NCBI RefSeq assembly: GCF_023898315.1
Contig: NC_064615.1
Span: 910,010,742 to 910,074,741 of the forward strand
Direction of reading: 5' to 3'
DNA from: Schistocerca nitens
Lineage: Eukaryota > Arthropoda > Insecta > Orthoptera > Acrididae
DNA: 64,000 nucleotides
Both the position numbers and the translations under genes were made by a program. Positions within the stretch are counted from its first letter, which is position 1; each line of letters begins with the position of its first letter. Positions 46,501 through 56,485 of the stretch are shown here, piece by piece. The notes under the pieces were generated by a model, which was not told the DNA's origin, searched no databases, and worked only from the letters and a program-made list of their open reading frames with translations.

Positions 46501-49307
46501 AGAGCACATCGCTGCTCACGTATTGCATCGCAGCATGCCTCGTTCCATCAAGGAACTGGGGGGTGCCGGGGCAATTCAGAGGTGCGTGGTATTGAATGTT
46601 CCGCAGCTGTAAGAATAACTTCTGTAATATGAGTGACCTCATCATCAACGCTAGGAAAGTGACGGTCATCGAATGTCGCTAGAGACGAAAAAAGTGTCCA
46701 ATCGGCTTGGGCAAACTTCCAGCATCTTGGGCACATATATGGCAGATGTGGCTGGAATCAAAGGACACTCGAGTGTATCAGCAAGAGCAAACCATTCAAA
46801 GCGCCAAGCTAGTGGAAAAGTACTGACCAAAAGGTCCAAATGAGAGAAATTTGTCATGGAGGCAGACAAAAAACGTAGGGTTCCCAGTGTTGAGGCAAAC
46901 AAGATCCACTTCGTGGAAGTCGTCTATCAATAGTGAGCTGCGCGGACAAGGATGCGCAGTTCCTCAAAGCTGGTGGTGGGCATTGATGTCCCCAACCGGC
47001 AAATAGGGGGGCGGAAGCTGACCAAGAAGATGAAGGAGATCAGCTCGTGCCATTGGTGTGGACGATGGAATGTAGACAGTACAAAGAGAGAAGGTGTATC
47101 CAGAAAGGGAAATACGGACAGCAACAGCTTGGAAGGAAGTGTTTAAGGGGATCGGGTGATAATGGAGAGTATCATGGAGAAGAATCACGAGTCCTCCATG
47201 TGCTGGAGTGCCTTCAACAGAGGGGAGATCAAATCGGACTGACTGAAAACGGGGGGAAAACAAAGCGATCGTGGGGATGCAGCTTTGTTTCCTGAAGACA
47301 GAAGATGATCGGCACGTAGGATCATAAGAGGATCGACAATTCATCCCGATTGGCTCGAATGCCACGGATATTCCAATGGATAATGGACATAGGGTGGACA
47401 GAAAATGAAAGAATGTCAACAAGGTTGCCCTCAACTCAACGACTACTCAGAGCTTGTGACCGACAGTGTGGAACAGCATTCAGTCGAAGGCAGAAAATCC
47501 TGATCAATAGGTTGTTCGGGAACAGCTCCTGCCACCAGCAATCGGCCGGTTGATCGGCTGCCAGCAGTGCGCCTCGGCGACACTGAAGACGGCCGAGGGC
47601 GGTTACCACCAGGTGGTGCTGTACATGAGACACGCCGTGGCAGAGAAGGAGAGGAACTGGGTTTCTTATTAGCCTTTTTGGAAACAGAATGTTGAGATGG
47701 AGGAGGAACCGATGGTTGTGAAGTTGGGGTACGTAAAAAATCTTCACGAGTAGGCTCTTTTTTGGAAGTCCGGGTGTCAGATTTTGGGGCTCAAGATTTA
47801 GCAGAACCCAATGAAGGGTGAGCCATAGAGTGAGCAGGTGAGAGTGGGTAGGTTGAACGGTAGATCTTTGCGCTGGCCGATCTGACGACTGTGGCACTAA
47901 AGGTGAGATCACAAGTCTGAGCGGCTGCCTCCTTTGTTGGCTGAGGAGAGGCAAGGACAGTGCTGTATTTACCTATGTGAGGCACAGTGGGCTTTCGACT
48001 GATGAATAACTTTCGAGCAAAGGTCGACACCTTTTCCTTCACTCTGATTTCCTGAATGAGCCGTTCATCTTTAAAAATGGGGCAATCTCTAGAGGAAGCA
48101 GCGTGGTCACCCATACAGTTAATGCAACAAGGGGATGGAGGTGGACAAGCACCCTCATGGGCATCCTTGCCACATGTAACACATTTGGCCAGATTGGAAC
48201 AGGACTGGCTGGTATGATTGAACTGCTGACACCGATAGCAACACGTAGGATTTGGGACATAAGGGCGAACGGAAATTATCTACTAGCTGCTTTTATGTTC
48301 GATAGGAGTAGAACTCTGTCAAATGTCAAGAAGACAGTATGGGCTGTAACGACGTTCATGTCAACCCTTTTCATGACTCGAACAGCCGTGACGCCCTGGT
48401 CAAACAGGTAGTTTTCAATTTCCTAGTCGGACAATCCGCCGAGGGAGCGTGTATAAACGACCCCACGTGATGAACTTAAATTGCAGTGCACTTCCACCCA
48501 GACAGGGAAGGTGTGTAGCAGTGAAGTACGCAGGAATTTTTGTGCCTGGAAGGCACTGACTGTTTCTAACAACAAGGTGCCATTTCATAATCTGGAACAA
48601 GACTTTAGAGGACCTGCAATTGTGGCGACACCTTTCTGAATAATGAAAGGGTTGACCGTGGAGAAGTCGTGACCTTCGTCAGACTGAGAAACAACAAGGA
48701 ACTGTGGCAACGATGGAAGAACTGTCTGTGGCTGAGACTCATTGAACTTATGTTTGTGAGCAGACATAGTAGATGATAAGGAAACCATTGCGGAAGTATC
48801 CCCCATGATTACCAGCGTCTCCGATGGTGCACTCCTTCCTTGAGGGGGCCCTCTCTGAGGGCACTCTCACCTTAGGTGATTGTTCACACCTCAGGTCACA
48901 CCTCCTGAGAAACGGACGGAGGGACCAATCAGCACTTTTGGAAGGTATCAGCTCGGGTAATCACCCCTCCCTTGGCCTGGCCGTTACCAGGGGGTACGTA
49001 CTTGTCCTACCTGTCTACCCGGGGTGGGGAATTACGCGTTACCCAGTCACCGGCTACGCATGGGAGTGCATGGGTCGGCCTTCAGACACGCACAGGGAGG
49101 AAAAAAGAGAAAGGGAAAAACAAGGAAAGGGAAAGGAAAGAAGAGAGGTCTCAAACACCGCAGCGGAGAAAAGGGTAAAGATGGGGGATGGGGAAGGATG
49201 CGGAAAAGGAAGGTATGCAGCCCGGAAAGGAAGGAGGGCCACATTAGCTCGGCGTCCTGTGCTCGCTACGCACGTATTCACAAAAGAGTTGTGGACCCCC
49301 TGGGGGG
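43595..49307 (-). mobile_element. RNase H-bearing LINE (I/R1/LOA group), nearly full length
   Basis: From the 5' end near 49307 the minus strand reads, in order: ORF1 (about 48806-47440) with three zinc knuckles near 48243-48085 ('CYRCQQFNHTSQSC', 'CVTCGKDAHEGAC', 'CINCMGDHAASSRDC'); an endonuclease (about 47434-46930, 'LPVGDINAHHQLWG'); a reverse transcriptase (46176-45253) with 'SSASGPDGIHIQML', 'AIFFDLERAYDICW', 'GVPQGSVLSVVLFTIAIN' and the catalytic 'LFVDDFAIYYS'; and RNase H (45131-44040) with 'FIYTDGSKTSFGVGSAY', 'VYTAELYAVLQAV', 'VICSDSLSSLLSL' and 'WIPGHVGICGNEVADIAA'. The 3' end is A-rich. AAATATCA at 43587-43594 and 49308-49315 may be the target duplication. Frame breaks between domains indicate an inactive but young copy. 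Confidence 0.9.
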
Positions 49308-49315
49308 AAATATCA

Positions 49316-49570
49316 TATTGAATGAATAGAGCAATACTTCAAATCATTGACCCCAACAGAAGCTTTCAGGAAATCTACACTGAAAAGACCACAAATAATA
49401 ATTTGCTACCCTCTGCCTGACAGAGAGCACAACAGCAAGGAATCCAAGTAATTGAGAAATAGTTGAAAATTTCACAATTGAGATCTAGACACAGTTACAA
49501 TTATAAAATTATCATTATTTAGTTTAAGCTCAGAGGCACGTGCTTCTGTATGTTGCTCTACACAATTTTT
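49316..49570 (-). mobile_element. Jockey/CR1-like LINE, 5' portion of the split copy
   Basis: The minus strand gives 'NFIIVTVSRSQL', 'NYLDSLLLCSL' and 'IIICGLFSVDFLKASV', which fit the YRPP...F...LE..L......IICGDFNID endonuclease pattern, with the GDFN box decayed. The text continues at 43594 with the SDHDAQ region. Confidence 0.65.
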
Positions 49571-49925
49571 CAGTTTCTAAATTTTTCACCTTATCACAAC
49601 TTTTAACATACTTGGCAATTTGCACAAATAGGTTACTGGTATAAATTTAAAACAATTCACTAACATTTTTATAACTAAATGTGTAGCATGCAAATGGCAT
49701 TTTTCTTTTGATCTACTGTAATTTATATACAGCTGCTGTGAAAATGATGAGCACAGAACTTGTTACGGTTATGTTTTGTGTACTATGCAAGGTAAAATTT
49801 TAACATTTAAATATTATGTTTTATTCTGTGTGTGATTTTTCAGTGTCCAAAATTTAATACTCAATGTTTTTCTATAATGGTTGACCATTTAACTACAAAA
49901 GAAAGTTTGGAACTGAATACTGTAC

Positions 49926-50055
49926 CGTAACTCTGATTCCAGAGTTTCTTTCAGCTAAATCCTTTAATAAGCCCTCTGTTAATACCTGAACTGCATGTTT
50001 GCTTGCACCATACATGCTAAAATTTGAGGCTCTTGGGGGATAAATGCCAGAAATA
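49926..50055 (-). CDS. SDR internal exon with YxxxK active site
   Basis: This 130-bp exon contributes one base of a Ser codon and then 43 codons, beginning ISGIYPPRASNFSMYGASKH. It holds the SDR catalytic Tyr and Lys as YGASK, the preceding active-site Ser (SSISG across the exon junction), and the helix that follows (AVQVLTEGLLKDLAERNSGI). The acceptor is a pyrimidine-rich tract ending ttcag at 50058-50056; the donor is ACG|GTACAG, with GT at 49925-49924. It ends in phase 0, matching the next exon. It lies only about 0.6 kb from the 5' end of a 5.7-kb LINE in the following intron. Tyr and Lys are intact, so a functional enzyme is expected. Confidence 0.9.
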
Positions 50056-50319
50056 CTGAAAAAAAGAAACAGGAATGACAGCAACTTAAGAAACTGGTAA
50101 TGTATTTAAAAATCATGGCAGTCATGTATTAATTATTTCACACTCACTTTAATCAATTTAATGAAGGGTACAGATTTCAATAAAATTTTCACAGTCTGAG
50201 TAGACTTTACTTGGTATCAAATTGAAGCAATTTTTTAACAAAATCCAGTGAACAGCAATTTTTGCTCGTTCTTGCAGACTAGGAAGTCACAGGATTGTAT
50301 ATTTAACCATATTCTTTCT

Positions 50320-50700
50320 GATAATTGTTTTTAAATAATGCTGGTACCATATGACTGCAGTAATTTTTATTTTATTGTTATACGATCCAGATTTCAGCCT
50401 TAGGCCATTTTCTAATACAAAAGCTGGAATAAACAATAGAAGCATAAATCACTAAAGCAAGAAACAGCACAAACATGAACTTATTTACATGTCAAAAGAC
50501 ATCAGACTGGTATGAAATACAAGTCCTAGTACAAAAAGCATATCTAGTCATGGAGACCAGTGATAACATCTGTAAAGGACCTAAATATATTACAGACTTT
50601 CATTTCTGGACTGTACAGCACAGGTGTTATATGAAACTGCTAACCAATAAACAAGCAGTCGCCACACTATTGTGTCTGAATAACAGCTGACATGGAAAAT
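50320..50700 (+). repeat. Unclassified dispersed repeat, copy A
   Basis: Matches 59600-60040 in inverted orientation over most of its length, e.g. 'ccttaggccattttc', 'ggaataaacaatagaagcat', 'catgtcaaaagac', 'tttcatttctggac' and 'ctgacatgg'. No protein frame. Class unknown. It begins about 270 bp upstream (in transcript terms) of the acceptor of the YxxxK exon. Confidence 0.75.
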
Positions 50701-50759
50701 CCAGGATGAATGGAACAATATTATGAAAATGAAAGTTGCTGCTTTCTATATAATTGAGA

Positions 50760-50834
50760 TTGTGAGGTGCAAATAGGCACAACAAAAATACTGTTCCAAA
50801 TAAAGCTTTCAGCCCATAAGGCCTCCATCAAAAG

Positions 50835-50877
<43 letters not shown>

Positions 50878-50995
50878 TCGATTTTTGATGAAGGCCTTAA
50901 GGGCAGAAAGCTTTATTTAGAACTGTCTTTTGTTGTGACTCAGCAGCTCCATTATACGGTGAGTGTCAACTTTCCTTTTCATAATATTGCAACAA
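50760..50995. repeat. Two PLE tails head to head around (GT)n
   Basis: The left arm 50798-50833 and right arm 50883-50918 are inverted copies (about 33 of 36 bases) flanking a (GT)19 tract at 50838-50876. The right side continues into 'gactcagcagctccattata' and 'cggtgagtgtcaactttcc', the tail text of the PLE at 56405-58480. The left side is that tail in reverse ('ggcacaacaaaaatactg'). The right arm contains TGATGA - 'aggccttaagggca' - GAAA, a decayed hammerhead-like order. Confidence 0.75.
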
Positions 50996-51149
50996 CTGAC
51001 ATGGACCCACAAAAAATTCTTCCAAAGATCACCTGAGACATATCACAGTCCGCATAATGCAATCTGTGGTGTGTTAGGGGACAAGGTAGCTGAACTGTTC
51101 ATTTTGCTTACATCGGTACATAACATAATTTATGTTTTGTGACATGGAG

Positions 51150-51735
51150 GTTATGGTGTCCCATAACATTTCCATGGGAAAGGCCATGGCACATCGTTAC
51201 ACTCTTAAAAGCATGAAGGACTGCTGCATGAAGGCATTATAAAAATAGTACAATGATCAGACGTGTCTTCTTGTACAGAGTCGAGATAAGGCACTACCTG
51301 GATGTGCAGCCTGAACAGTGAGCGGGCATGTACAGTTGCTTCTGGAGTGCGCTATTTTATGCTACATCCAGCTGAAGTTGCTCTGGAGGGGCCACCATAA
51401 AATATACAAGCAGACCTCTTCAAGAATGTCAATAACAGTAAAAACATGAAAGATACCAGTTGATTTTGGCAGAAAGTTATTGTTACATGATTGTGAACTG
51501 TAAGCATTGAAGCACTTTGGAAAAGGAGCTATAGAACTTGACAAGAAGTCAAGCTGAATGTGATTAGCTGGCCACCACCACCACTATTATTGGCAACCGT
51601 TAATCCAGTGTTAACATATTGTACATTCAACCAGCTAAGAGAACGCAGCGTTACATCTGGTGTCAAGTACAGTGAAGCATAGCAGCACCAGGGGGCATGA
51701 AAAATGCTGCATATGTCGACTGTTATAGTGAATGA
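51150..51735 (+). repeat. Direct repeat, copy 1
   Basis: Shares a long series of landmarks with 52600-53225, e.g. 'cccataacatttccatggga', 'atacacaagcagacct' (here 'atatacaagcagacct'), 'aatgtcaataa.agtaaa', 'agcaagaagtcaag' (here 'gacaagaagtcaag') and 'tgtcaagta..gtgaagca'. I judge identity at about 70-75%. The two copies are separated by about 870 bp. They could be a very old LTR pair or a tandem duplication; I cannot tell which. Confidence 0.7.
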
Positions 51736-52599
51736 TAGCAGAAGAAGGGAATTTTCAAGAATTTGAACAGTTTCAAGCGGGGAGATGGTAAGGGAATGTG
51801 CCATAGTGAAGTTTAGGAGACACTGATAATCAAAAGGAAGACACAAACAAAGTGTACAGTGAAGAGAGCTGGAATTCAAAAGGTCTGGTAGGAAGGCACC
51901 TTGAGATGTGACAAAAATGTTGAAAAGCAATACCTTAGGGTGGAAAAGAACAGACAGATGCCCAAACCATATTCTTCATGGTGATGGGAAAAGGAGCTGA
52001 AGGGTGTATGTCCCATCAAGTTTGTATACAAGGGGGAAAGAGTAACAAACCCTGGAAATACTGTACAGTGGAGAATGCTTAGTGGTGGGCAAATGTTTGA
52101 TTTGAAATGAGTTTTCCTTCAGACTGAAGAAAGTATGATGTAACAGTAGTAAGGGAATTATGACACCTTTTTCTGAGATTCACTGTGTCGACTGTGCTGT
52201 GTTCTGAGGTTTGGTCCTAAAAAGTAAGGTTTCAGTTCTGGAACATTTCTGAATCTGCCTTATTTGAGGTACAATGTGACATTTATCGAAACATAGTATT
52301 CTTATATGAGAAGTATAAACACCATTTTGAATCTTACTGGTTTTGGAACCCAGAGTTCCCATTGACCAACAGATTGTAATTAAACAGAAAAAAGTGGGTA
52401 TGATGAATTTTCAACTTAAATAAATTTGAGAATGTTAAGGAGATACTTAAAACAAATGCAGAGTATTATTAAGGATTAGAGAAAAGTTCAATAGTGAATT
52501 CGTAGTAGTATAGTATCTAAGACAAATGTATGATTGAGTGATGTAAAGAAGTATAAGGATTGTTAATGCAATATCCTCTATTTGCAATTGGTGAGTGTG

Positions 52600-53225
52600 T
52601 GATGACCCATAACATTTCCATGGGAAAGGCCACAACACACCATTATGTTTCAAACTATGAAGGATAGCCACATGAACAAAACATAGAAAGAAAATACTAT
52701 AATAGCTTAGGTTGATGTTGGAAAAATGGTACACTGACAAGATGTGCCTCTTTGTAGAGAGTCAAGTGAGGTAAGGTGAAACCTGGGCGTCCAGGCAGAG
52801 CAGAGGGCAAGCATTTGCTTTAGCTGAAGGAGTGCACTATTCCATGCTGCCATGAGCTGAAGGAGGTGTGCAAGGACCACCACAGAATACACAAGCAGAC
52901 CTTTCCAATAATGTCAATAATAGTAAAGACACAAAAGAGAGTGGGTGAATTTGGGAGAAGGTCCAGACAAGAAGCTTTTGTTATATGCTTGTGAACTGCA
53001 ATTGTTGTTGCACTCGCACTTCAGAAAAAAGTTACTGAGCACAGCAAGAAGTCAAGTTGGAACTGACTAGCAGGTCCAGCTCATAACTATTATTACAGGT
53101 AACCATTACTAACATACCTCACATTCAACTAGCTAAAGTGAAGGTGGCATTACACCTTGTGTCAAGTATGGTGAAGCACACCAGCACCAGAGAACATAAT
53201 AAATGCCACAAGATCCACTATTAAA
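52600..53225 (+). repeat. Direct repeat, copy 2
   Basis: Second copy of the repeat at 51150-51735, same orientation. It has a few indels relative to copy 1. No coding content in either copy or between them. Confidence 0.7.
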
Positions 53226-53287
53226 ATTCACATGTAAACACTGCGAAGTGTCTTATCATAATATATTTTTAACAACATAGAATTTTT

Positions 53288-53396
53288 TGAAACTTCCTGG
53301 CAGATTAAAACTGTGTGCCCGACCGAGACTCGAACTCGGGACCTTTGCCTTTCGTGGGCAAGTGCTCTACCAACTGAGCTACCGAAGCACGACTCT
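53288..53396 (-). repeat. tRNA-like repeat fragment
   Basis: The plus strand shows 'gaaacttcctggcagatt', then 'ccgagactcgaactcggga' (B-box side) and 'gctctaccaactgagctacc' (A-box side), a tRNA-like head on the minus strand. It matches one arm of the palindromic element at 8045-8526. The anticodon loop (CACGAAA) lacks the conserved U33, so it is not called a tRNA gene. Confidence 0.75.
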
Positions 53397-54108
53397 TTGT
53401 AATAAGTTCTTTATGTAAAATAGGGCAGGCTATGTAGGTGAGTAGTAATATGTATTGTTACAAACTGCAACAGCAGTATGCAAATGCTCCCCAAATTCCC
53501 TCACACCAGCACAATTAGCCAAGGAAACCACAACGCAAGGATGATAAAATGGTGGGGAGTGGGAAGGAACATGGAGGCAGCTGAGGAGCCAACAGAATAT
53601 GAGACATTATTCAAAGTCAATAGGGGCAGTGTGGTGTGGGTGGCAAGGGAGGGGGAAATTGAGAGGAGGGGTAGTTTGAAGAAGTGGGTGCCCAAAAGAG
53701 GGTGGGGTGGCAAAATTCATAAGGTTACTGGACTCAGATCCATACTCTCTGACAAATATAAATAAAACTTCTGTAAAGTCCATGTTATGGAACTTAATGA
53801 AGTATTAATAAAATATGTGTAACCCTTTCTATAACATGCATTTAAAACTGGTTGAGTATGTGCTTAACACATCCACCACAGTTCACATGCCCATTAAGAA
53901 AATGTTAAAATTCTGTAAGAAAAATGTACAACAAAGTATTTTCTGAAGTGTAAAACAATATCTCTCCAGTTATTCCAAAAACAATACCTAGAAGTTCAGT
54001 GGTTAAATCAGTAGGTCATTTTTTTTTTTTTAATGGTGACATATGTGACTAGCTGTAGGACAGAATAATACTAGATAATTTTTGTGGAGGTTGTATCTAT
54101 AATTTCAG

Positions 54109-54111
<3 letters not shown>
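53397..54111. other. No recognised feature
   Basis: A 95-codon frame at 53478-53765 has no known motif. Confidence 0.45.

Positions 54112-54184
<73 letters not shown>
54112..54184. repeat. (TA)n microsatellite
   Basis: About 36 TA units ending directly at the left end of the transposon that follows. Confidence 0.97.
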
Positions 54185-54187
<3 letters not shown>

Positions 54188-56069
54188 GGTGTCTCATTTA
54201 GCTTGACCACCCTAAATAACTGTTTGTCCAGTTGCAAATTACAAAATGTTTCAATCAGTTCTTCTTTAGCCATCACGGGGACATCAATCAGCACGATTGC
54301 CTTCGCTGTAGCTTTGTATTTTACAAAGATATGAACAGCGGTATGACTTTTTTAAATAGCACCCTGTATTTTTTATTCGGTAATTCATTTCCTCTCCTAA
54401 AGACCTATTCAAAAATGTATCAAAGTGTACCATTCACTGAAACACAACATTATTAATTACATAACACAACATTGACTTTGAGCCCAGTATTACAAACTCT
54501 TCCACTTGCTGGAGTTGTCAGAAAACAAATGAAAACCAAGTAAAAACATTACTAAAATTGACTTTTACTCTCCTGTTCCATTGCCCAGGAGAAGAACATT
54601 CAAAGATGCTCAAAGTGGTGACCCTGGACACCAATACACTGGTGCACTCATTGAATGAAAGAATTATTTACTGTTTCCATTGTTGCCTGCTGAAGAGAAT
54701 TACAAGCAAGCACAATATGATCCTGCATGTCCTCTGGAGTTGTTGGAATATCGCAATAGACAATGTCTTTAATGCGTCCCCAAAGAAAAAAGTCCAGAGG
54801 ATTTAAATCAGGAGACCTAGCAGGCCAGGTAACTATTCCTCCTTGATCAATCCATCTGGCAGGATACCTTTAGTTCAGTACACGTCATGCATGCAAGGTA
54901 TTATGTGCTGGACATCCATCGTGTTGATACCATATAAGCATTCTCATTCGTGGTGGCACTTCATCCAGAAAAGGAGGAAGAATTCATCCGAGGAAGTTGG
55001 CATACGCTGTGCCATATGACTACCATTGATGAAATAAGGGCCAATAATTGTAGCACCAAGCATCCCACACCACATGTTAACTCTCCATTGATGCTGATGT
55101 TCCACCTGTCTAAGCCATTGTGGGTTGTCGCTGGAGCAATAATGCATGTTCCTTGTATTTACCTGTCCTTTGTTTGATAAGGAACATTCATCATTAAATA
55201 GAACATTGGAGAAGTTCGGATTGGTGAGGATTTGCTGCTGTGCCCACTGACAGAACTGTACACGATTCTGGAAATCATTCCCATGCAACTCTTGACGTAG
55301 ATGTACATGGTAAGGATGGAACCAGTGACATGTAAGAATATGATGTACACTGGTTTTAGAAATGCTAATCTTGTGTTTAAGCTGTCATGTGCTCACATGT
55401 GGATTCATAGCAACAGAAGAGAGAACAGTAACTTCGGCAGCTTCGTCTGTGCGAGTGCTATGACGATTGCATTGTCATGTGTTGAAATTTCCCATTTCCT
55501 GAAGCATCGCAACAAGACGAGAAAACATCCATTGGGAAGGTGGGTTCTTGTCAGGATATCGCTCTCTGTACAGTTCCACTGCCTGTGTAGCATTTTGCTA
55601 ACCTTCAACAACAACAACAATAATAACAAAAGAAACATTATGTCGATGCAGTTTGTAGGAAGGACAGCCTTTACTGTATGCCTACTCTACACAACAGTAT
55701 TTAAAAGGACTAAACTACTCTTCTAAATGTACCTGTACATAAGGAAACGGAATTGAAATTACTGGTCTGCTAACTTACATTCCCTATAGATGAGTAGTAT
55801 TTCTACCTTCTCTTCGTTGGTGTACATTCTACTCGCACAACTCTTCAATTGACGATGGTTGATGGAATGACGGGTGTGCATTCTACTTATGTCTACATTT
55901 GTCCTCTCAATGTCAGCACCTGGATGTGTTCCATTACCCCGAGTACCTGCACTAAGCACTGTGAGTGTCAACGTCAATGTTGTGTTATGTAATTAATAAT
56001 GTTGTGTTTCAATGAATGGTACACTGTGACACATTTTTGAATAGGTGTTTAGGAGAGGAAGTGAATTAC
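54185..56069 (-). mobile_element. Tc1/mariner-superfamily transposon, DD41D (rosa)-like
   Basis: The minus strand encodes 'NRVQFCQWAQQQILTNPNFS', 'VLFNDECSLSNKGQVNTRN', 'NPQWLRQVEHQHQWRVNMWC' and 'GMLGATIIGPYFINGS'. This is the first catalytic region and the 'NVW.G..G..IIGPYF..G' box of insect rosa-like transposases. The left end CAGGGTGTCTCATTTAG follows a TA. About 100-bp inverted repeats at 54380-54482 and 55967-56069 lie inside the left end; the outer right end is missing or replaced. Frames are broken, so the copy is inactive. Confidence 0.78.
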
Positions 56070-56400
56070 TTGAAGACTTGTGATTGGTGAATGGTGGAGG
56101 GGAGGATTTGAATGAGAAAGTTGTAGGTGGGAAAGAGGTGGATAGTTTGAGTAGTTTGGTAATTGGGGAGAGGGAGGGTGCAGGGGTAATCAATTATAGA
56201 ATATTTATAAATATTTGAAACACATTTACATGTATTCCAGACACTTTTACATAACTGCTATAAATACATGGGATAATCAAGAGTTTGTAAAAGGACTGGA
56301 GAACATAGTCACACTTTGAAGACATACATTTAAGCAACCATTAGAAGTATATGCACCCATGTCTACATCTGCAACTATTTAACATATCAGGTAACAACAA
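56070..56400 (+). repeat. Weak direct repeat, copy 1 (flanks PLE 2)
   Basis: 'aaacacatttacat' and later 'tctacatctgcaactattt' resemble 59085-59235 ('aaacacatttacat', 'tctacatctgcagctctt') in the same orientation. Identity is patchy. Origin unknown. Confidence 0.45.
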
Positions 56401-56404
56401 TATC

Positions 56405-56485
56405 AGAGAAGGAAAGTTGCTACTCACCATATAACAGAGATGCTGAGTCGTGATATGCACAACAAAAAGATTCACACACACAGAG
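56405..56485 (-). repeat. Inverted PLE tail at the 5' side of PLE 2
   Basis: The minus strand reads 'gtgtgtgtgaatctttttgt', 'tgttgtgcatatcacgactc', 'agcatctctgttatatggtg' and 'agtagcaactttccttctct'. This is the same text that ends PLE 2 at about 58370-58445 on the plus strand, so PLE 2 is preceded by its own tail in reverse. Confidence 0.85.

Noticed and set aside
48824-49321. 165-codon plus-strand open frame
   Set aside because: It is antisense to the 5' region of the RNase H LINE; the minus-strand reading explains the sequence.
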